NCBI GenBank assembly: GCA_043747835.1
Contig: JAYTOK010000135.1
Span: 55,576 to 119,575 of the forward strand
Reading direction: 5' to 3'
Length of the DNA: 64,000 nucleotides
Source: CADEED01 sp043747835
GTDB taxonomy: Bacteria > Pseudomonadota > Gammaproteobacteria > Steroidobacterales > Steroidobacteraceae
The notes under the pieces are model-generated. The model was not told the DNA's origin and made no database searches. It saw only the letters and a list, made by a program, of their open reading frames with translations. Both the position numbers and the translations under genes were made by a program. Each line of letters opens with the position of its first letter. The first letter of the stretch is position 1. Positions 32,661-41,443 of the stretch are shown here, one piece after another.

Positions 32661-33269
32661 GTGACGATGGAAGAAAGCGACCTGGTGCTCGTGAAGCGCG
32701 TGCAGCGCGGAGACAAGACCGCTTTCGACCTGCTGGTGCGCAAGTACCAGCACAAAGTGGTGAAGCTGGTGTTGCGATACGTTCGCAATCCGGCCGAAGC
32801 GGAAGACATCGCACAGGAAGCCTTCATCAAAGCGTATCGAGCATTGCCGCAGTTCCGCGGTGACAGCGCCTTCTACACCTGGATGTATCGAATCGCGATC
32901 AACACGGCCAAGAACAGTCTCGCTTCGCGCGATCGCAGTCCGATCGCGTACGACATCGACCTGAACGACCCCGAGGGATCGCACAACCTGCAATCGAAAC
33001 TTCAGGACCCCGACACACCCGAAGGCATGGCCCTCACCGAAGAAATTCGCGGCATCGTGAACTCTGCGATCGAAGGATTGCCAGAAGAACTCAAGACGGC
33101 GATTGTCCTGCGCGAGCTCGACGGGCTGAGTTACGAAGAGATCGCGGCCGCGATGGAATGTCCCGTCGGAACGGTGCGTTCGAGAATTTTCAGAGCGCGC
33201 GAGGCGATCGACAAGCGCCTGCGCGAAGTGTTCGAAGGCGGCCTGGGCCGCACCGAGGAAATGGTATGA
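32661..33269 (+). CDS. rpoE: RNA polymerase sigma-E (RpoE/AlgU family)
   Basis: The 202-aa ECF sigma factor has region 2 (YVRNPAEAEDIAQEAFIKAY, then FYTWMYRIAINTAKN) and region 4 (LRELDGLSYEEIAAAMECPV, then GTVRSRIFRAREAI). It directs the envelope stress response. The start is GTG 32661 or ATG 32667. rseA overlaps the stop by ATGA. The order rpoE-rseA-rseB followed by lepA-lepB is the common gammaproteobacterial arrangement, and the sequence is close to AlgU/RpoE throughout. Confidence 0.97.
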   Translation: MTMEESDLVLVKRVQRGDKTAFDLLVRKYQHKVVKLVLRYVRNPAEAEDIAQEAFIKAYRALPQFRGDSAFYTWMYRIAINTAKNSLASRDRSPIAYDIDLNDPEGSHNLQSKLQDPDTPEGMALTEEIRGIVNSAIEGLPEELKTAIVLRELDGLSYEEIAAAMECPVGTVRSRIFRAREAIDKRLREVFEGGLGRTEEMV

Positions 33270-34021
33270 ATGATGAGCTTCCCGAAGAACGTCAGGTCGT
33301 GAGAGACAGTCAGCTCTCGGCGATGTTCGACGGAGAACTGTCCGCCGCGGAATGCGACTTGCTCGCACGGCGCCTCGCCAAGGATGAAGCACTGCGCGCG
33401 CAGTGGTCGCGGTACTCCATGATCGGCGCCGCATTGCGTGCCGAACGGGGAGTGGCGCTGCACGACCGCGTTGCCTGGCGCGTGCAGAAGGCAATCGCTC
33501 AGGAACCCACCTACGGTGAAGGCGACGTCGCCGCGACGGGTCGTACCGCCGCCGTCGTCCCCGCCGATGCATTGCGCGCCTCGCGCGCCGAGCGCTGGAT
33601 GCGGTTCTCGCGCCCGCTGGCCGGTGCCGGAATCGCCGCGAGTGTCGCCGTGATGTCCGTTCTCTGGCTGCGCAATCAGTCTCCCGCGGAGACTGTGGTC
33701 GCGAGCGCGAGCAATACGCCCACGGAAACGATCGTGTTGACGCCTGAGCCCGCGGCGGTCGCCGCGCCGGTGGTGGTGTCGAACGGTGAGCCGGATCTTT
33801 ACTCCACGCCCGCGCCGAGTTCGCAGACGAGCATCGCGCCGCCTGCGCGCCTCGCGAACTACGTCGTCGCGCACAGCGAGTACTCGGGCCCGCTCTCGCG
33901 CCGCATGGCGCTGCTGGGTCTCGTCGGTACGGAGAGTGCCGAAGTGATCGTCGGATCGGGCGAAGCGACTTCCGAGAATGCGGATGGGACGCCGTCGTCG
34001 GAGGCCAGCGATGGTCCGTGA
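33266..34021 (+). CDS. rseA: Sigma-E anti-sigma factor RseA
   Basis: The 251-aa protein has the cytoplasmic sigma-binding domain at the N-terminus (RDSQLSAMFDGELSAAECDLLARRL) and WSRYSMIGAALR. A single membrane helix (LAGAGIAASVAVMSVLW, about 114-130) follows, then a Pro/Thr/Ser-rich periplasmic region. DegS and RseP cleavage of RseA releases sigma-E in the known system. Start by ATGA overlap with rpoE. The periplasmic part is longer and more low-complexity than in E. coli. Confidence 0.92.
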   Translation: MNDELPEERQVVRDSQLSAMFDGELSAAECDLLARRLAKDEALRAQWSRYSMIGAALRAERGVALHDRVAWRVQKAIAQEPTYGEGDVAATGRTAAVVPADALRASRAERWMRFSRPLAGAGIAASVAVMSVLWLRNQSPAETVVASASNTPTETIVLTPEPAAVAAPVVVSNGEPDLYSTPAPSSQTSIAPPARLANYVVAHSEYSGPLSRRMALLGLVGTESAEVIVGSGEATSENADGTPSSEASDGP

Positions 34022-35063
34022 TTCTCACGCGTCGAGTTCCGTTCGAGCCGCGCGTCAGCGCGCGGCGCGACTCATGGCGTTCTCGTTTCTCCTGGGCGTC
34101 GGTGTCGCGCTGGGCGCGGAACCCAAGGAATGGCTCGAGCGCATGAACCATGCGCTGACGACGCGCAACTACATCGGCGTCTTCACGCACAACCACGGCG
34201 GTCGCGTCGAGACGCTGCGCATCATCCACCGCGTTCGCGGCCGCGACGTCTCCGAACGTCTGCTCTCGCTCGACGGGCCTGGCCGCGAGTTCATTCGCGA
34301 AGGCAACGAGCTCACATGCTATTTCCCGGACAAGAAGACGGTGCTCGTCGAGCGTCGCGCTCCGGACGGTCCGTTGCTCGGCGCGTTGCCGCCGCTTGGC
34401 AATGGCAATTCGGCCGTGTATGAAATCCGCGGTGGCGAGCGCGAGCGTCTGCTCGGTCGCAAGACGCGCGTCGTGGCTCTCCATCCGCGCGATGAATTCC
34501 GCTACGGCTATCGCCTGTGGATCGACGAGGAAACGTCGATGCCGCTCAAGACCCAGCTCTGCAACCAGGCGGGCGAAGTGATCGAGCAGATCGTGTTCTC
34601 GGCAATCGATCTGCCCGAGCGCATTCCAGATTCGATGTTCAAGCCGCAGATGGATGCGTCCAACTATCGCTGGCATCGCGCGGAGCGACAGCTCGCGAAC
34701 CAGCCGGCGCCGGCGCTCTGGGAAGCGATGCGCCTGCCGCCGGGCTTTCGCATGGCCACGCGTTCCGCGCAGGCGCTGCCGGGCTCGAGCGAGCCGGTCG
34801 CGCACCTCGTCTTCACCGATGGGATTGCCTCGGTGTCGGTTTTCGTCGAACCGCGCAAACCGGATTCGAAGCCCGCCCAGGGTCCGGCCCGTGTCGGTTC
34901 CTCCTCGGCGTTCTCGACCGTCGTCGATGGCCACCAGGTCACGGCCGTCGGTGAGGTCCCGCCGCACACCGTCGAGCTGATCGCCAAACAGGTGAAAGCC
35001 TCGAAGTCGTCCGCCGCCGCCACCGAGGGGCTGGGACTCGCGCCGCAATCGCGGCGGAAGTGA
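34011..35063 (+). CDS. rseB: Periplasmic sigma-E regulator RseB/MucB
   Basis: The chosen ATG at 34011 overlaps the rseA end; the product has an N-terminal signal segment (AFSFLLGVGVALGAE, cleavage probably after residue 36 or so). The mature part matches MucB/RseB: WLERMNHALTTRNYIGVFTH, HPRDEFRYGYRLWIDEETSM and the C-terminal LVFTDGIASVSVFVEP. RseB binds RseA and protects it from DegS, and senses mislocalised LPS or lipoproteins. 350 aa is normal. The next gene overlaps its stop. Confidence 0.94.
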   Translation: MVRDSHASSSVRAARQRAARLMAFSFLLGVGVALGAEPKEWLERMNHALTTRNYIGVFTHNHGGRVETLRIIHRVRGRDVSERLLSLDGPGREFIREGNELTCYFPDKKTVLVERRAPDGPLLGALPPLGNGNSAVYEIRGGERERLLGRKTRVVALHPRDEFRYGYRLWIDEETSMPLKTQLCNQAGEVIEQIVFSAIDLPERIPDSMFKPQMDASNYRWHRAERQLANQPAPALWEAMRLPPGFRMATRSAQALPGSSEPVAHLVFTDGIASVSVFVEPRKPDSKPAQGPARVGSSSAFSTVVDGHQVTAVGEVPPHTVELIAKQVKASKSSAAATEGLGLAPQSRRK

Positions 35064-35338
35064 GCCCCGGGCAGGTTCCGGCCGGGCTCGTCGTCGTGAG
35101 CCGCGCCGGATGCCACCTCTGTGACGACATGTTGAGCGAGCTCGCGGTACTCGAATCCGCGGGCTCGATTCCGACCGTAACCATCGTCGACGTCGATTCC
35201 GACCCCGCCCTCGAACGCCAATATGGCCTCAAGGTGCCGGTGCTGCTGCTGGACGGCAGCGCCGTTTGTCATTACACGCTGAATTCCAACGAACTTTTGA
35301 GGCTGGTGAAGCGGGGCCCCGCTATACTTCCGCGCTAA
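35060..35338 (+). CDS. Glutaredoxin-like (DUF836) protein
   Basis: The 92-aa protein has a thioredoxin-like opening with a CxxC (VVVSRAGCHLCDDM, Cys18 and Cys21), a VTIVDVDSDPALERQYGL strand-helix and the cis-Pro position in KVPVLLLDG. This matches short glutaredoxin-family proteins; a thiol redox role is likely. The start is GTG at 35060, overlapping the rseB stop. The terminal part runs to just before lepA, suggesting the same transcript. Confidence 0.85.
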   Translation: MSPGQVPAGLVVVSRAGCHLCDDMLSELAVLESAGSIPTVTIVDVDSDPALERQYGLKVPVLLLDGSAVCHYTLNSNELLRLVKRGPAILPR

Positions 35339-35376
35339 TTTTTTGCCGGTTCCCGGCAGGCCCACCTCAGGCTCTG

Positions 35377-37173
35377 ATGCAGCGCATACGCAACTTCTCG
35401 ATCATCGCCCACGTCGATCACGGCAAGTCCACGCTCGCCGACCGGTTCATCCAGATCTGCGGCGGCCTCGAAGCGCGCGAAATGCAGGACCAGGTCCTCG
35501 ATTCGCTGGAGCTCGAGCGTGAGCGTGGCATCACCATCAAGGCCCAGGCGGTCACTCTCTATTACAAGTCGAAGAAGGACGGCGAGACCTACCAGCTGAA
35601 CCTCATCGACACCCCCGGGCACGTCGACTTCTCCTATGAAGTGTCGCGTTCGCTCGCGGCCTGCGACGGTGCGCTGCTCGTCGTCGATGCGACGCAGGGG
35701 GTCGAAGCGCAGAGCGTCGCGAACTGCTACACCGCAACCGAGCTCGGCCTCGAAGTCGTGCCGGTCATCAACAAGATCGATCTGCCGTCGGCGGACCCCG
35801 CGCGAGTCATCAAGGAGATCGAGGAGATCATCGGCATCACGGCCGACGGCGCTCTGGAAGTCTCCGGCAAGACGGGCCAGGGCGTCGAAGAGTTGATCGA
35901 ACAGCTCATCGAACGAATCCCGCAGCCGAAGGGCGATCCCGACGCGCCGCTGCAGGCGCTGATCGTCGATTCGTGGTTCGACAACTACGTCGGCGTGGTG
36001 ACGCTGGTACGCATCTTCAACGGCACGCTCAAGGTCAACGACAAGATCCGCGTGATGTCGACTGGGCGCACGCACACCGTCGACAAGCTCGGCCGCTTCA
36101 CGCCCAAGTCCGTGCCCGCGCGCGAGCTCGGCACCGGCGATGTGGGCTTCGTGATCTCGGGCATCAAGGAGATCGACGGCGCGCCCGTGGGCGACACGAT
36201 CACGCTCGAATACAAGCAGGCGAGCGAGCCGCTCCCCGGGTTCAAGCAGGTTCAGCCGCGAGTGTTCGCGGGCATGTTCCCCATTGTTTCCGACGACTAC
36301 GACAAATTCCGCGATGCGTTGAGCAAGCTCAGACTCAACGACTCGGCGTTGCACTACGAACCCGAAGTGTCCACCGCGCTCGGCTTCGGCTTCCGCGTCG
36401 GCTTCCTGGGCCTGCTGCACATGGACATCGTGCAGGAGCGTCTCGAGCGCGAATACCAGATCGAGTTGATCACGTCCGCTCCGACCGTGATCTACGAAGT
36501 GAAGAAGACCGACGGCGAGGTCTCGTTCGTCGACAACCCGACCAAACTACCGCCGGTCGATCGCATCGATGAGCTGCGCGAGCCCATCATCATCGCGAAC
36601 ATCCTCGTGCCGCCCGACCACGTCGGCGGCGTGCTGCAGCTGTGCAACGAGAAGCGCGGCCGGCAGAAGAAGATGCTGTTCCTCGGCAACCAGGTCTCGC
36701 TGCAGTACGAAATGCCACTCGCGGAAGTCGTGCTCGATTTCTTCGACCGCCTGAAGTCGACGAGCCGCGGCTATGCGTCGTTCGATTACGACTTCAGCCA
36801 CTTCGAAGCCGCGCCGCTGGTGAAGCTCGACATCCTCATCAACGAAGACAAGGTCGACGCGCTCGCGCTCATCGTCCACAAGGACAGTGCCTACGAGCGT
36901 GGTCGTCAATTGGTCGACAAGATGCAGGAACTGATTCCGCGGCAGATGTTCGAGGTGGCGGTGCAGGCCGCCATCGGGAGCCACATCATCGCCCGCGCTA
37001 CCGTGAAGGCGTTGCGCAAGAACGTGCTCGCGAAGTGCTACGGCGGTGACATTTCGCGCAAGAAGAAGCTGCTGGAGAAGCAGAAAGAGGGCAAGAAGCG
37101 CATGAAGAACATCGGCCAGGTCGAGATTCCGCAGGAGGCGTTCCTGGCCGTGCTCAAGGTGGGCAAGAAGTGA
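35377..37173 (+). CDS. lepA: Elongation factor 4 (LepA)
   Basis: LepA is a ribosome-associated GTPase with EF-G-like domains. G-motifs are clear: AHVDHGKSTLADR (P-loop), DTPGHVDFSYEV and NKIDLPSAD. The C-terminal LepA-specific domain ends KKRMKNIGQVEIPQEAFLAV. The start is ATG 35377 (598 aa) because MQRIRNFSIIAHVDHGKST is the canonical N-terminus; the upstream open frame belongs to the glutaredoxin-like gene region. lepB overlaps the stop. Confidence 0.97.
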   Translation: MQRIRNFSIIAHVDHGKSTLADRFIQICGGLEAREMQDQVLDSLELERERGITIKAQAVTLYYKSKKDGETYQLNLIDTPGHVDFSYEVSRSLAACDGALLVVDATQGVEAQSVANCYTATELGLEVVPVINKIDLPSADPARVIKEIEEIIGITADGALEVSGKTGQGVEELIEQLIERIPQPKGDPDAPLQALIVDSWFDNYVGVVTLVRIFNGTLKVNDKIRVMSTGRTHTVDKLGRFTPKSVPARELGTGDVGFVISGIKEIDGAPVGDTITLEYKQASEPLPGFKQVQPRVFAGMFPIVSDDYDKFRDALSKLRLNDSALHYEPEVSTALGFGFRVGFLGLLHMDIVQERLEREYQIELITSAPTVIYEVKKTDGEVSFVDNPTKLPPVDRIDELREPIIIANILVPPDHVGGVLQLCNEKRGRQKKMLFLGNQVSLQYEMPLAEVVLDFFDRLKSTSRGYASFDYDFSHFEAAPLVKLDILINEDKVDALALIVHKDSAYERGRQLVDKMQELIPRQMFEVAVQAAIGSHIIARATVKALRKNVLAKCYGGDISRKKKLLEKQKEGKKRMKNIGQVEIPQEAFLAVLKVGKK

Positions 37174-38738
37174 TCAAGCCGATCTTCGACTTCCTGATCC
37201 TCGCGCTCTCGGTGCTCGCGCTGCCGGTGATCGCGATCTGTCTCTACGACCAGTTCGTCCTCGGGCCCAAGCGTCCGCTGACGGCGGAAGGCGTGCCCGA
37301 ACCCGGCCCGGGGTACGTGCGCGTCGCCTACCAACTACTGCCGTTCGCCATCATCGCGGCCGTCATCCAGATCGGCGTCCAGACCGTGTTCGGCTGGTTC
37401 AACCAGCTCGTCGTGCCGCTGAGCTTCCTCGCGCTCCCGGTGGTGCTGCTCTGCGCGTACGACCACTGGGTGCTGACGCCGAAGCGCCCGAAGACGCCCG
37501 ACGGTCATCCTGCGCGCCCGCCGATCTACACGCGAATCGCGTACGCGCTGTTGTTGTTCGTTCTGATCGCGGTCGTTCTGCGCATCGGACCGGCGGCCGT
37601 GTTCGGCCTGCTCAAGACCGTTGCCGTGCCGCTCAGCTGGTTCGCGGCGCCTGTGGGTCTGTGGTGCCTCATCGACAGCTGGTTCGTAGCTCCTCGCCGG
37701 CAGATCGCCGCGGGCAGCGTGGAGGTCGCGGATCCGCCGCTGGTGCGCGCCGCGTACCTCGTGCTGCCCGTGCTCGTCGTCGCCGTCATCGTGCGGATGC
37801 TCACCGCCGAGAAGCTCAACTTCAATCTGGTGCTGTTCTCGCTTTCGGTGGCGACGGGTCTGATCTGGCTCATCGATCGGCAAATCATCAGCAAGAAGCG
37901 CAATGCCACCGCGGCGGCCGCGCCGAAGCCGGTCAAGCTGGCCGAGCCCGGCACGGTCGACTACGCGCGCAGTTTCTTCCCCGTCGCCCTCATGGTGCTG
38001 ATCGTGCGCGCGTTCATCTTCGAGCCGTTTCGCATTCCCTCCGACTCGATGATGCCGACGCTGCTCGATGGTGACTTCATCATCGTGAGCAAGTATTCCT
38101 ACGGTCTGCGACTGCCGATCGTGGACCGCAAGTTCGTGGACACCAACGTGCCGCAACGCGGCGACATCGTCGTCTTCCGCTATCCGGTGGATCCGAGGCT
38201 CAACTACATCAAGCGGCTCGTCGGACTGCCCGGCGATCGCATCGAAGTCCGCGGTGATCGACTGATCGTGAACGGCGAAGCGATTCCGCAGGAACTCGTC
38301 GGCGACTTCACCGACGGCTGTTACGTCGGCATGCGCAGATCCGTCGAGACGATCGGCGGCCACACCCACAACGTGTTGTCCTGTCGTTCGACCCGTCGGC
38401 TGTTAGGTGCGCGCGAGGTCGAGTTCGCGGGCGGCAACGCTTCGCCGGCAATGTGCGAGCGCAAGAGCATCGCGCGCGACACCGGTGGCTGGGTCTGCGA
38501 CGACTCGGGCGAGGCCGCCGCGAGCGACAACGGCGACTATGTATTCGACGTTGTGCCGGCCGGTCACTACCTGATGATCGGCGACAACCGCGACAACAGC
38601 CTGGACAGCCGCGCCTGGGGTTACGTGCCGGACCAGAATCTGGTCGGCAAGGCGACGCGAATCTGGTTCAATCTGGACCTGCAACGGCCGCAGTCGCAGT
38701 GGATCAACTGGGATCGCATCGGCGACAGTATCGAGTGA
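37170..38738 (+). CDS. lepB: Signal peptidase I with fourfold-repeated N-terminal membrane module
   Basis: LepB cleaves signal peptides in the periplasm. The Ser-Lys dyad is present: Ser293 in FRIPSDSMMPTL and Lys348 in NYIKRLVGLPGDRIE; the closing MIGDNRDNSLDSRAWGYVP is canonical. At 522 aa it is far longer than usual. Extra length comes from the N-terminus, where the normal two-helix module of LepB (here about 216-282, ending IVRAFIFEPF) is preceded by three similar modules at about 4-69, 72-140 and 143-211. Each has a helix, Asp, a PKR-type basic turn, a linker and a second helix. The GTG start overlaps lepA, and the reading frame is continuous, so the extension is not a gene-calling error. 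Eight membrane helices are predicted by eye. Confidence 0.95.
   Translation: MIKPIFDFLILALSVLALPVIAICLYDQFVLGPKRPLTAEGVPEPGPGYVRVAYQLLPFAIIAAVIQIGVQTVFGWFNQLVVPLSFLALPVVLLCAYDHWVLTPKRPKTPDGHPARPPIYTRIAYALLLFVLIAVVLRIGPAAVFGLLKTVAVPLSWFAAPVGLWCLIDSWFVAPRRQIAAGSVEVADPPLVRAAYLVLPVLVVAVIVRMLTAEKLNFNLVLFSLSVATGLIWLIDRQIISKKRNATAAAAPKPVKLAEPGTVDYARSFFPVALMVLIVRAFIFEPFRIPSDSMMPTLLDGDFIIVSKYSYGLRLPIVDRKFVDTNVPQRGDIVVFRYPVDPRLNYIKRLVGLPGDRIEVRGDRLIVNGEAIPQELVGDFTDGCYVGMRRSVETIGGHTHNVLSCRSTRRLLGAREVEFAGGNASPAMCERKSIARDTGGWVCDDSGEAAASDNGDYVFDVVPAGHYLMIGDNRDNSLDSRAWGYVPDQNLVGKATRIWFNLDLQRPQSQWINWDRIGDSIE
37179..38015 (+). repeat. Four tandem copies of the LepB membrane module (71-residue period)
   Basis: Equivalent residues recur at a constant spacing: Asp27, Asp98, Asp169 and Asp236; basic turns at 33-35, 104-106, 175-177 and 242-244; Tyr54, Tyr125 and Tyr196; and the end-of-helix position 67 (Gln), 138, 209 and 280 (Arg), exactly 71 apart. 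The fourth copy is the one homologous to ordinary LepB proteins. Confidence 0.85.
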
Positions 38739-38770
38739 TTGATGCACGACGAAGCCCTGGGAGGCACATC

Positions 38771-39136
38771 ATGAAGCGCAGACAACGTGGCGTGACGATG
38801 ATTGGCTGGATCTGTCTTTTGACTCCGGTGGCAATTTGCCTGTACGGAGCGATCCGCGTGACGCCCGAGTATCTGAACTATTACAAAGTCCTTCAAGCCA
38901 TGAAGGAGACGGCATCCGAGATGAAGGGCGACGACACGCTGACCGCGGCCGGCATTCGCGCATCGCTCGAAAAGCGATTCGACATCGGGTACGTGGATCA
39001 CCCGAACGTGAAGGAAATCATCATCACGAAGGGATCCGATGGCTGGTTGATGGCCATGGACTACGAGGCCACCGCGCCGATGTTCGGCAACCTCCACTTG
39101 CTGATGACGTTCAAGAATTCGGTGGACATCAACTGA
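38771..39136 (+). CDS. DUF4845 membrane protein
   Basis: The 121-aa protein starts at ATG 38771 behind GGGAGG. It opens with RQRGVTMIGWICLL, a type IV pilin-like or short N-terminal hydrophobic helix, and continues with VTPEYLNYYKVLQAMKE and LEKRFDIGYVD. This is the DUF4845 pattern, commonly encoded between lepB and rnc in gammaproteobacteria. Its function is unknown; the N-terminal helix suggests membrane attachment with a periplasmic domain. Confidence 0.85.
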   Translation: MKRRQRGVTMIGWICLLTPVAICLYGAIRVTPEYLNYYKVLQAMKETASEMKGDDTLTAAGIRASLEKRFDIGYVDHPNVKEIIITKGSDGWLMAMDYEATAPMFGNLHLLMTFKNSVDIN

Positions 39137-39150
39137 ATGCCGTGGCGCTC

Positions 39151-39843
39151 ATGGGCATGACGCCTACTGCCCAGGCCGAAGCGCTCACCGCGAGGTTGGG
39201 CTACGAGCCGCGAGATCTCGGCCTGTTCGTGGTCGGCCTCACCCATCGCAGCGCGGAAGGTCCCAACAACGAGCGCCTCGAATTCCTGGGCGATTCGGTG
39301 TTGAACCTGCTGCTGTCCGAGAGGCTGTATCGCGAGTTCCCGACGGCGAGCGAGGGAGATCTCTCGCGCCTGCGCGCGCGCCTCGTGAGCGAGGAGCCGC
39401 TCGCGGACATCGCGCAGGGCATGCAGCTCGGCGAGTTCCTGCGGCTCGGCTCGGGCGAACTGAAGACGGGCGGCTTCCGCCGGCAGTCGATTCTCGCCGA
39501 TGCTTTCGAGGCGCTGTGCGGCGCGCTGTATATGGATGGCGGGCTCGAAGCGGTGAGGGCGGTGCTCGGGCCGATGTTCGAACCGCGCATCGCGGCGTTG
39601 CCGGAACCCGCGTCGCTCAAGGACCCGAAGACCCGGCTTCAGGAACATCTGCAGGCCAACGGTCATCCATTGCCCGTGTATTCCGTGAAACGCACCACCG
39701 GCGAACCCCATGCTCAGATCTTCCTCGTGTCTTGCGCGGTGCAGTACGCGTCCGTCGAAACCGAGGGCGAAGCCCCATCACGTCGCCGCGCCGAACAGGT
39801 CGCGGCGCAGGCGGCGTTGACCGCGTTAGGTCTCCATGGCTGA
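39151..39843 (+). CDS. rnc: Ribonuclease III
   Basis: RNase III cleaves double-stranded RNA in rRNA and mRNA processing. The signature NNERLEFLGDSVLNLLLSE contains the metal-binding acidic residues, and ADAFEALCGALYMDGG holds the second acidic pair. The C-terminal dsRNA-binding domain starts at about DPKTRLQEHLQANG. Starts at GTG 39142, ATG 39151 and ATG 39157 are possible; 39151 gives 230 aa, near the family norm. era starts inside the end of this gene. Confidence 0.95.
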   Translation: MGMTPTAQAEALTARLGYEPRDLGLFVVGLTHRSAEGPNNERLEFLGDSVLNLLLSERLYREFPTASEGDLSRLRARLVSEEPLADIAQGMQLGEFLRLGSGELKTGGFRRQSILADAFEALCGALYMDGGLEAVRAVLGPMFEPRIAALPEPASLKDPKTRLQEHLQANGHPLPVYSVKRTTGEPHAQIFLVSCAVQYASVETEGEAPSRRRAEQVAAQAALTALGLHG

Positions 39844-40732
39844 AACTCCTCCTCTCCACGCCGGATTCGCGGCGCTCGTCGGCCGGCCGAACGTCGGCAA
39901 GTCGACGCTGCTCAACGCGCTCGTCGGCGAAAAGCTGTCGATCGTGACTTCCCGTCCGCAGACCACGCGCCACCGCATCCTGGGCGTGCTCAATCGTCCG
40001 GGTTTGCAGGCGGCGTTCGTCGACACGCCCGGTCTGCATCTCGGCGAACGGCGCGCGCTCAATCGCGCGATGAACCGCACCGCGGCGGCCGCGCTCGCCG
40101 ATGCCGATCTCGTGTTGTTCGTCATCGAGGCGCTGCGCTTCGGCGAGGAAGACGAGGCCGTGCTCAGACGCATCAAGGATTCGGGTCGCGATTGCGTCGC
40201 GATCGTGAACAAGGTCGACAAGGTCAGCCCCCGCGACAAACTACTGCCGTTCGTAGCCATGCTCTCCGCGAAGCACACCTTTCTGGACATCGTCCCGGTG
40301 TCGGCGGAGAAAAACGTGAACCTCGACCGGCTGATCGACGTCATCGCGGCGCGTCTGCCGGAATCGCCCGAGCTGTTCCCGCCCGACCATCGCACCGATC
40401 GCAGCATGGGCTTTCAGATCGCGGAGACGATTCGCGAGAAGCTGACCATGGAGCTGGTCGAAGAGCTGCCTTACGGAATCGCGGTCGAGATCGAGCAGCA
40501 GAAAGAAGAAGAAGGCCAACTCGTGATCGACGCCGTGATCTGGGTGGATCGCGCGGGGCAGAAGCCCATCGTCATCGGTGCGAAGGGCTCGCGTCTCAAG
40601 CGAATCGGGCAGAAGGCGCGCACCGAGCTCAACGAGCGGCTCGGCAAGCGGCTGCACCTGAACCTCTGGGTCAAGGTGCGCGAGGATTGGGCGGACGATG
40701 CGCGCGCGCTCGCGCAGCTGGGGATGGAGTAG
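39836..40732 (+). CDS. era: GTPase Era
   Basis: Era is a 16S rRNA-binding GTPase needed for 30S maturation. GTPase motifs: GRPNVGKSTLLNAL, DTPGLH and NKVDKV. The C-terminal KH domain contains VIGAKGSRLKRIGQKARTEL. 298 aa is normal. It overlaps the end of rnc by 8 bp, so rnc-era are coupled as in E. coli, and recO follows 9 bp later. Confidence 0.97.
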   Translation: MAETPPLHAGFAALVGRPNVGKSTLLNALVGEKLSIVTSRPQTTRHRILGVLNRPGLQAAFVDTPGLHLGERRALNRAMNRTAAAALADADLVLFVIEALRFGEEDEAVLRRIKDSGRDCVAIVNKVDKVSPRDKLLPFVAMLSAKHTFLDIVPVSAEKNVNLDRLIDVIAARLPESPELFPPDHRTDRSMGFQIAETIREKLTMELVEELPYGIAVEIEQQKEEEGQLVIDAVIWVDRAGQKPIVIGAKGSRLKRIGQKARTELNERLGKRLHLNLWVKVREDWADDARALAQLGME

Positions 40733-40741
40733 CAGGACGAC

Positions 40742-41443
40742 ATGCAGCCGCGCGAACGCATCGCACTCGAGCCTGCCTACGTGCTCCATCACCGCGAGTA
40801 CCGCGACACCAGCCGCATCCTCGACGTGTTCAGCGAAAGCCACGGCCGCATCACGCTGTTCGCGCGCGGCGCCCGCGGGCCCAAGTCGAAATACGCCTCG
40901 TTGCTGATGCCGTTCCGGCCGCTGCTGCTGTCGTGGACGGGTCGCGGCGATGCCGCGCAAATGACGGGGGCGGAGGCGGGTAGTCAGGCGCCGCCGCTGC
41001 GCGCGGCGCACGTGATGGCGGCGTTCTACCTGAACGAACTCGTGATCCGCCTCACGACGCTCCACGACCCGCAGCCGCAATTGTTCGTCGACTATGCGCG
41101 CGCGTTGCGCCGTCTCGCGGTCGAATCCCCGCCCGACGCGGCGCTGCGCGTGTTCGAGAAGCGCCTGCTCGAATCGATCGGTTACGGGCTCGAGCTCGAC
41201 GTCGAGGAGGGCCACCACTACCAATTCCGCGCGGGGTTGGGATTCCTCGAGGTGCTCCCCGACGCGCCCGGTGCGTTCACGGGCCGCAATCTGCTCGCGT
41301 TGCGCGAAGAATCCCTCGACGATGCCCCGTCGCTCGACGCGGCGCGGCGCGTGCTGCGCCAGGCGCTGGACCACTGTCTAGAAGGCCGCGAGATCCGCAC
41401 GCGCACGGTGGCGCGTTCGATGCTGCGGCGAGGTTCCGCATGA
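40742..41443 (+). CDS. recO: DNA repair protein RecO
   Basis: RecO loads RecA with RecR on SSB-coated DNA. The N-terminal OB-fold reads AYVLHHREYRDTSRILDVFS and GRITLFARGARGPKSKYASLL; the helical domain contains FYLNELVIRLTTLHDPQPQLF and RVFEKRLLESIGYG. No zinc-finger cysteines are present, as is usual in gammaproteobacteria. 233 aa. The stop overlaps pdxJ (ATGA). Confidence 0.94.
   Translation: MQPRERIALEPAYVLHHREYRDTSRILDVFSESHGRITLFARGARGPKSKYASLLMPFRPLLLSWTGRGDAAQMTGAEAGSQAPPLRAAHVMAAFYLNELVIRLTTLHDPQPQLFVDYARALRRLAVESPPDAALRVFEKRLLESIGYGLELDVEEGHHYQFRAGLGFLEVLPDAPGAFTGRNLLALREESLDDAPSLDAARRVLRQALDHCLEGREIRTRTVARSMLRRGSA

Noticed and set aside
35335..36420. 361-codon minus-strand frame in lepA
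   Set aside because: lepA is unambiguous on the plus strand; the antisense product is a compositional shadow.
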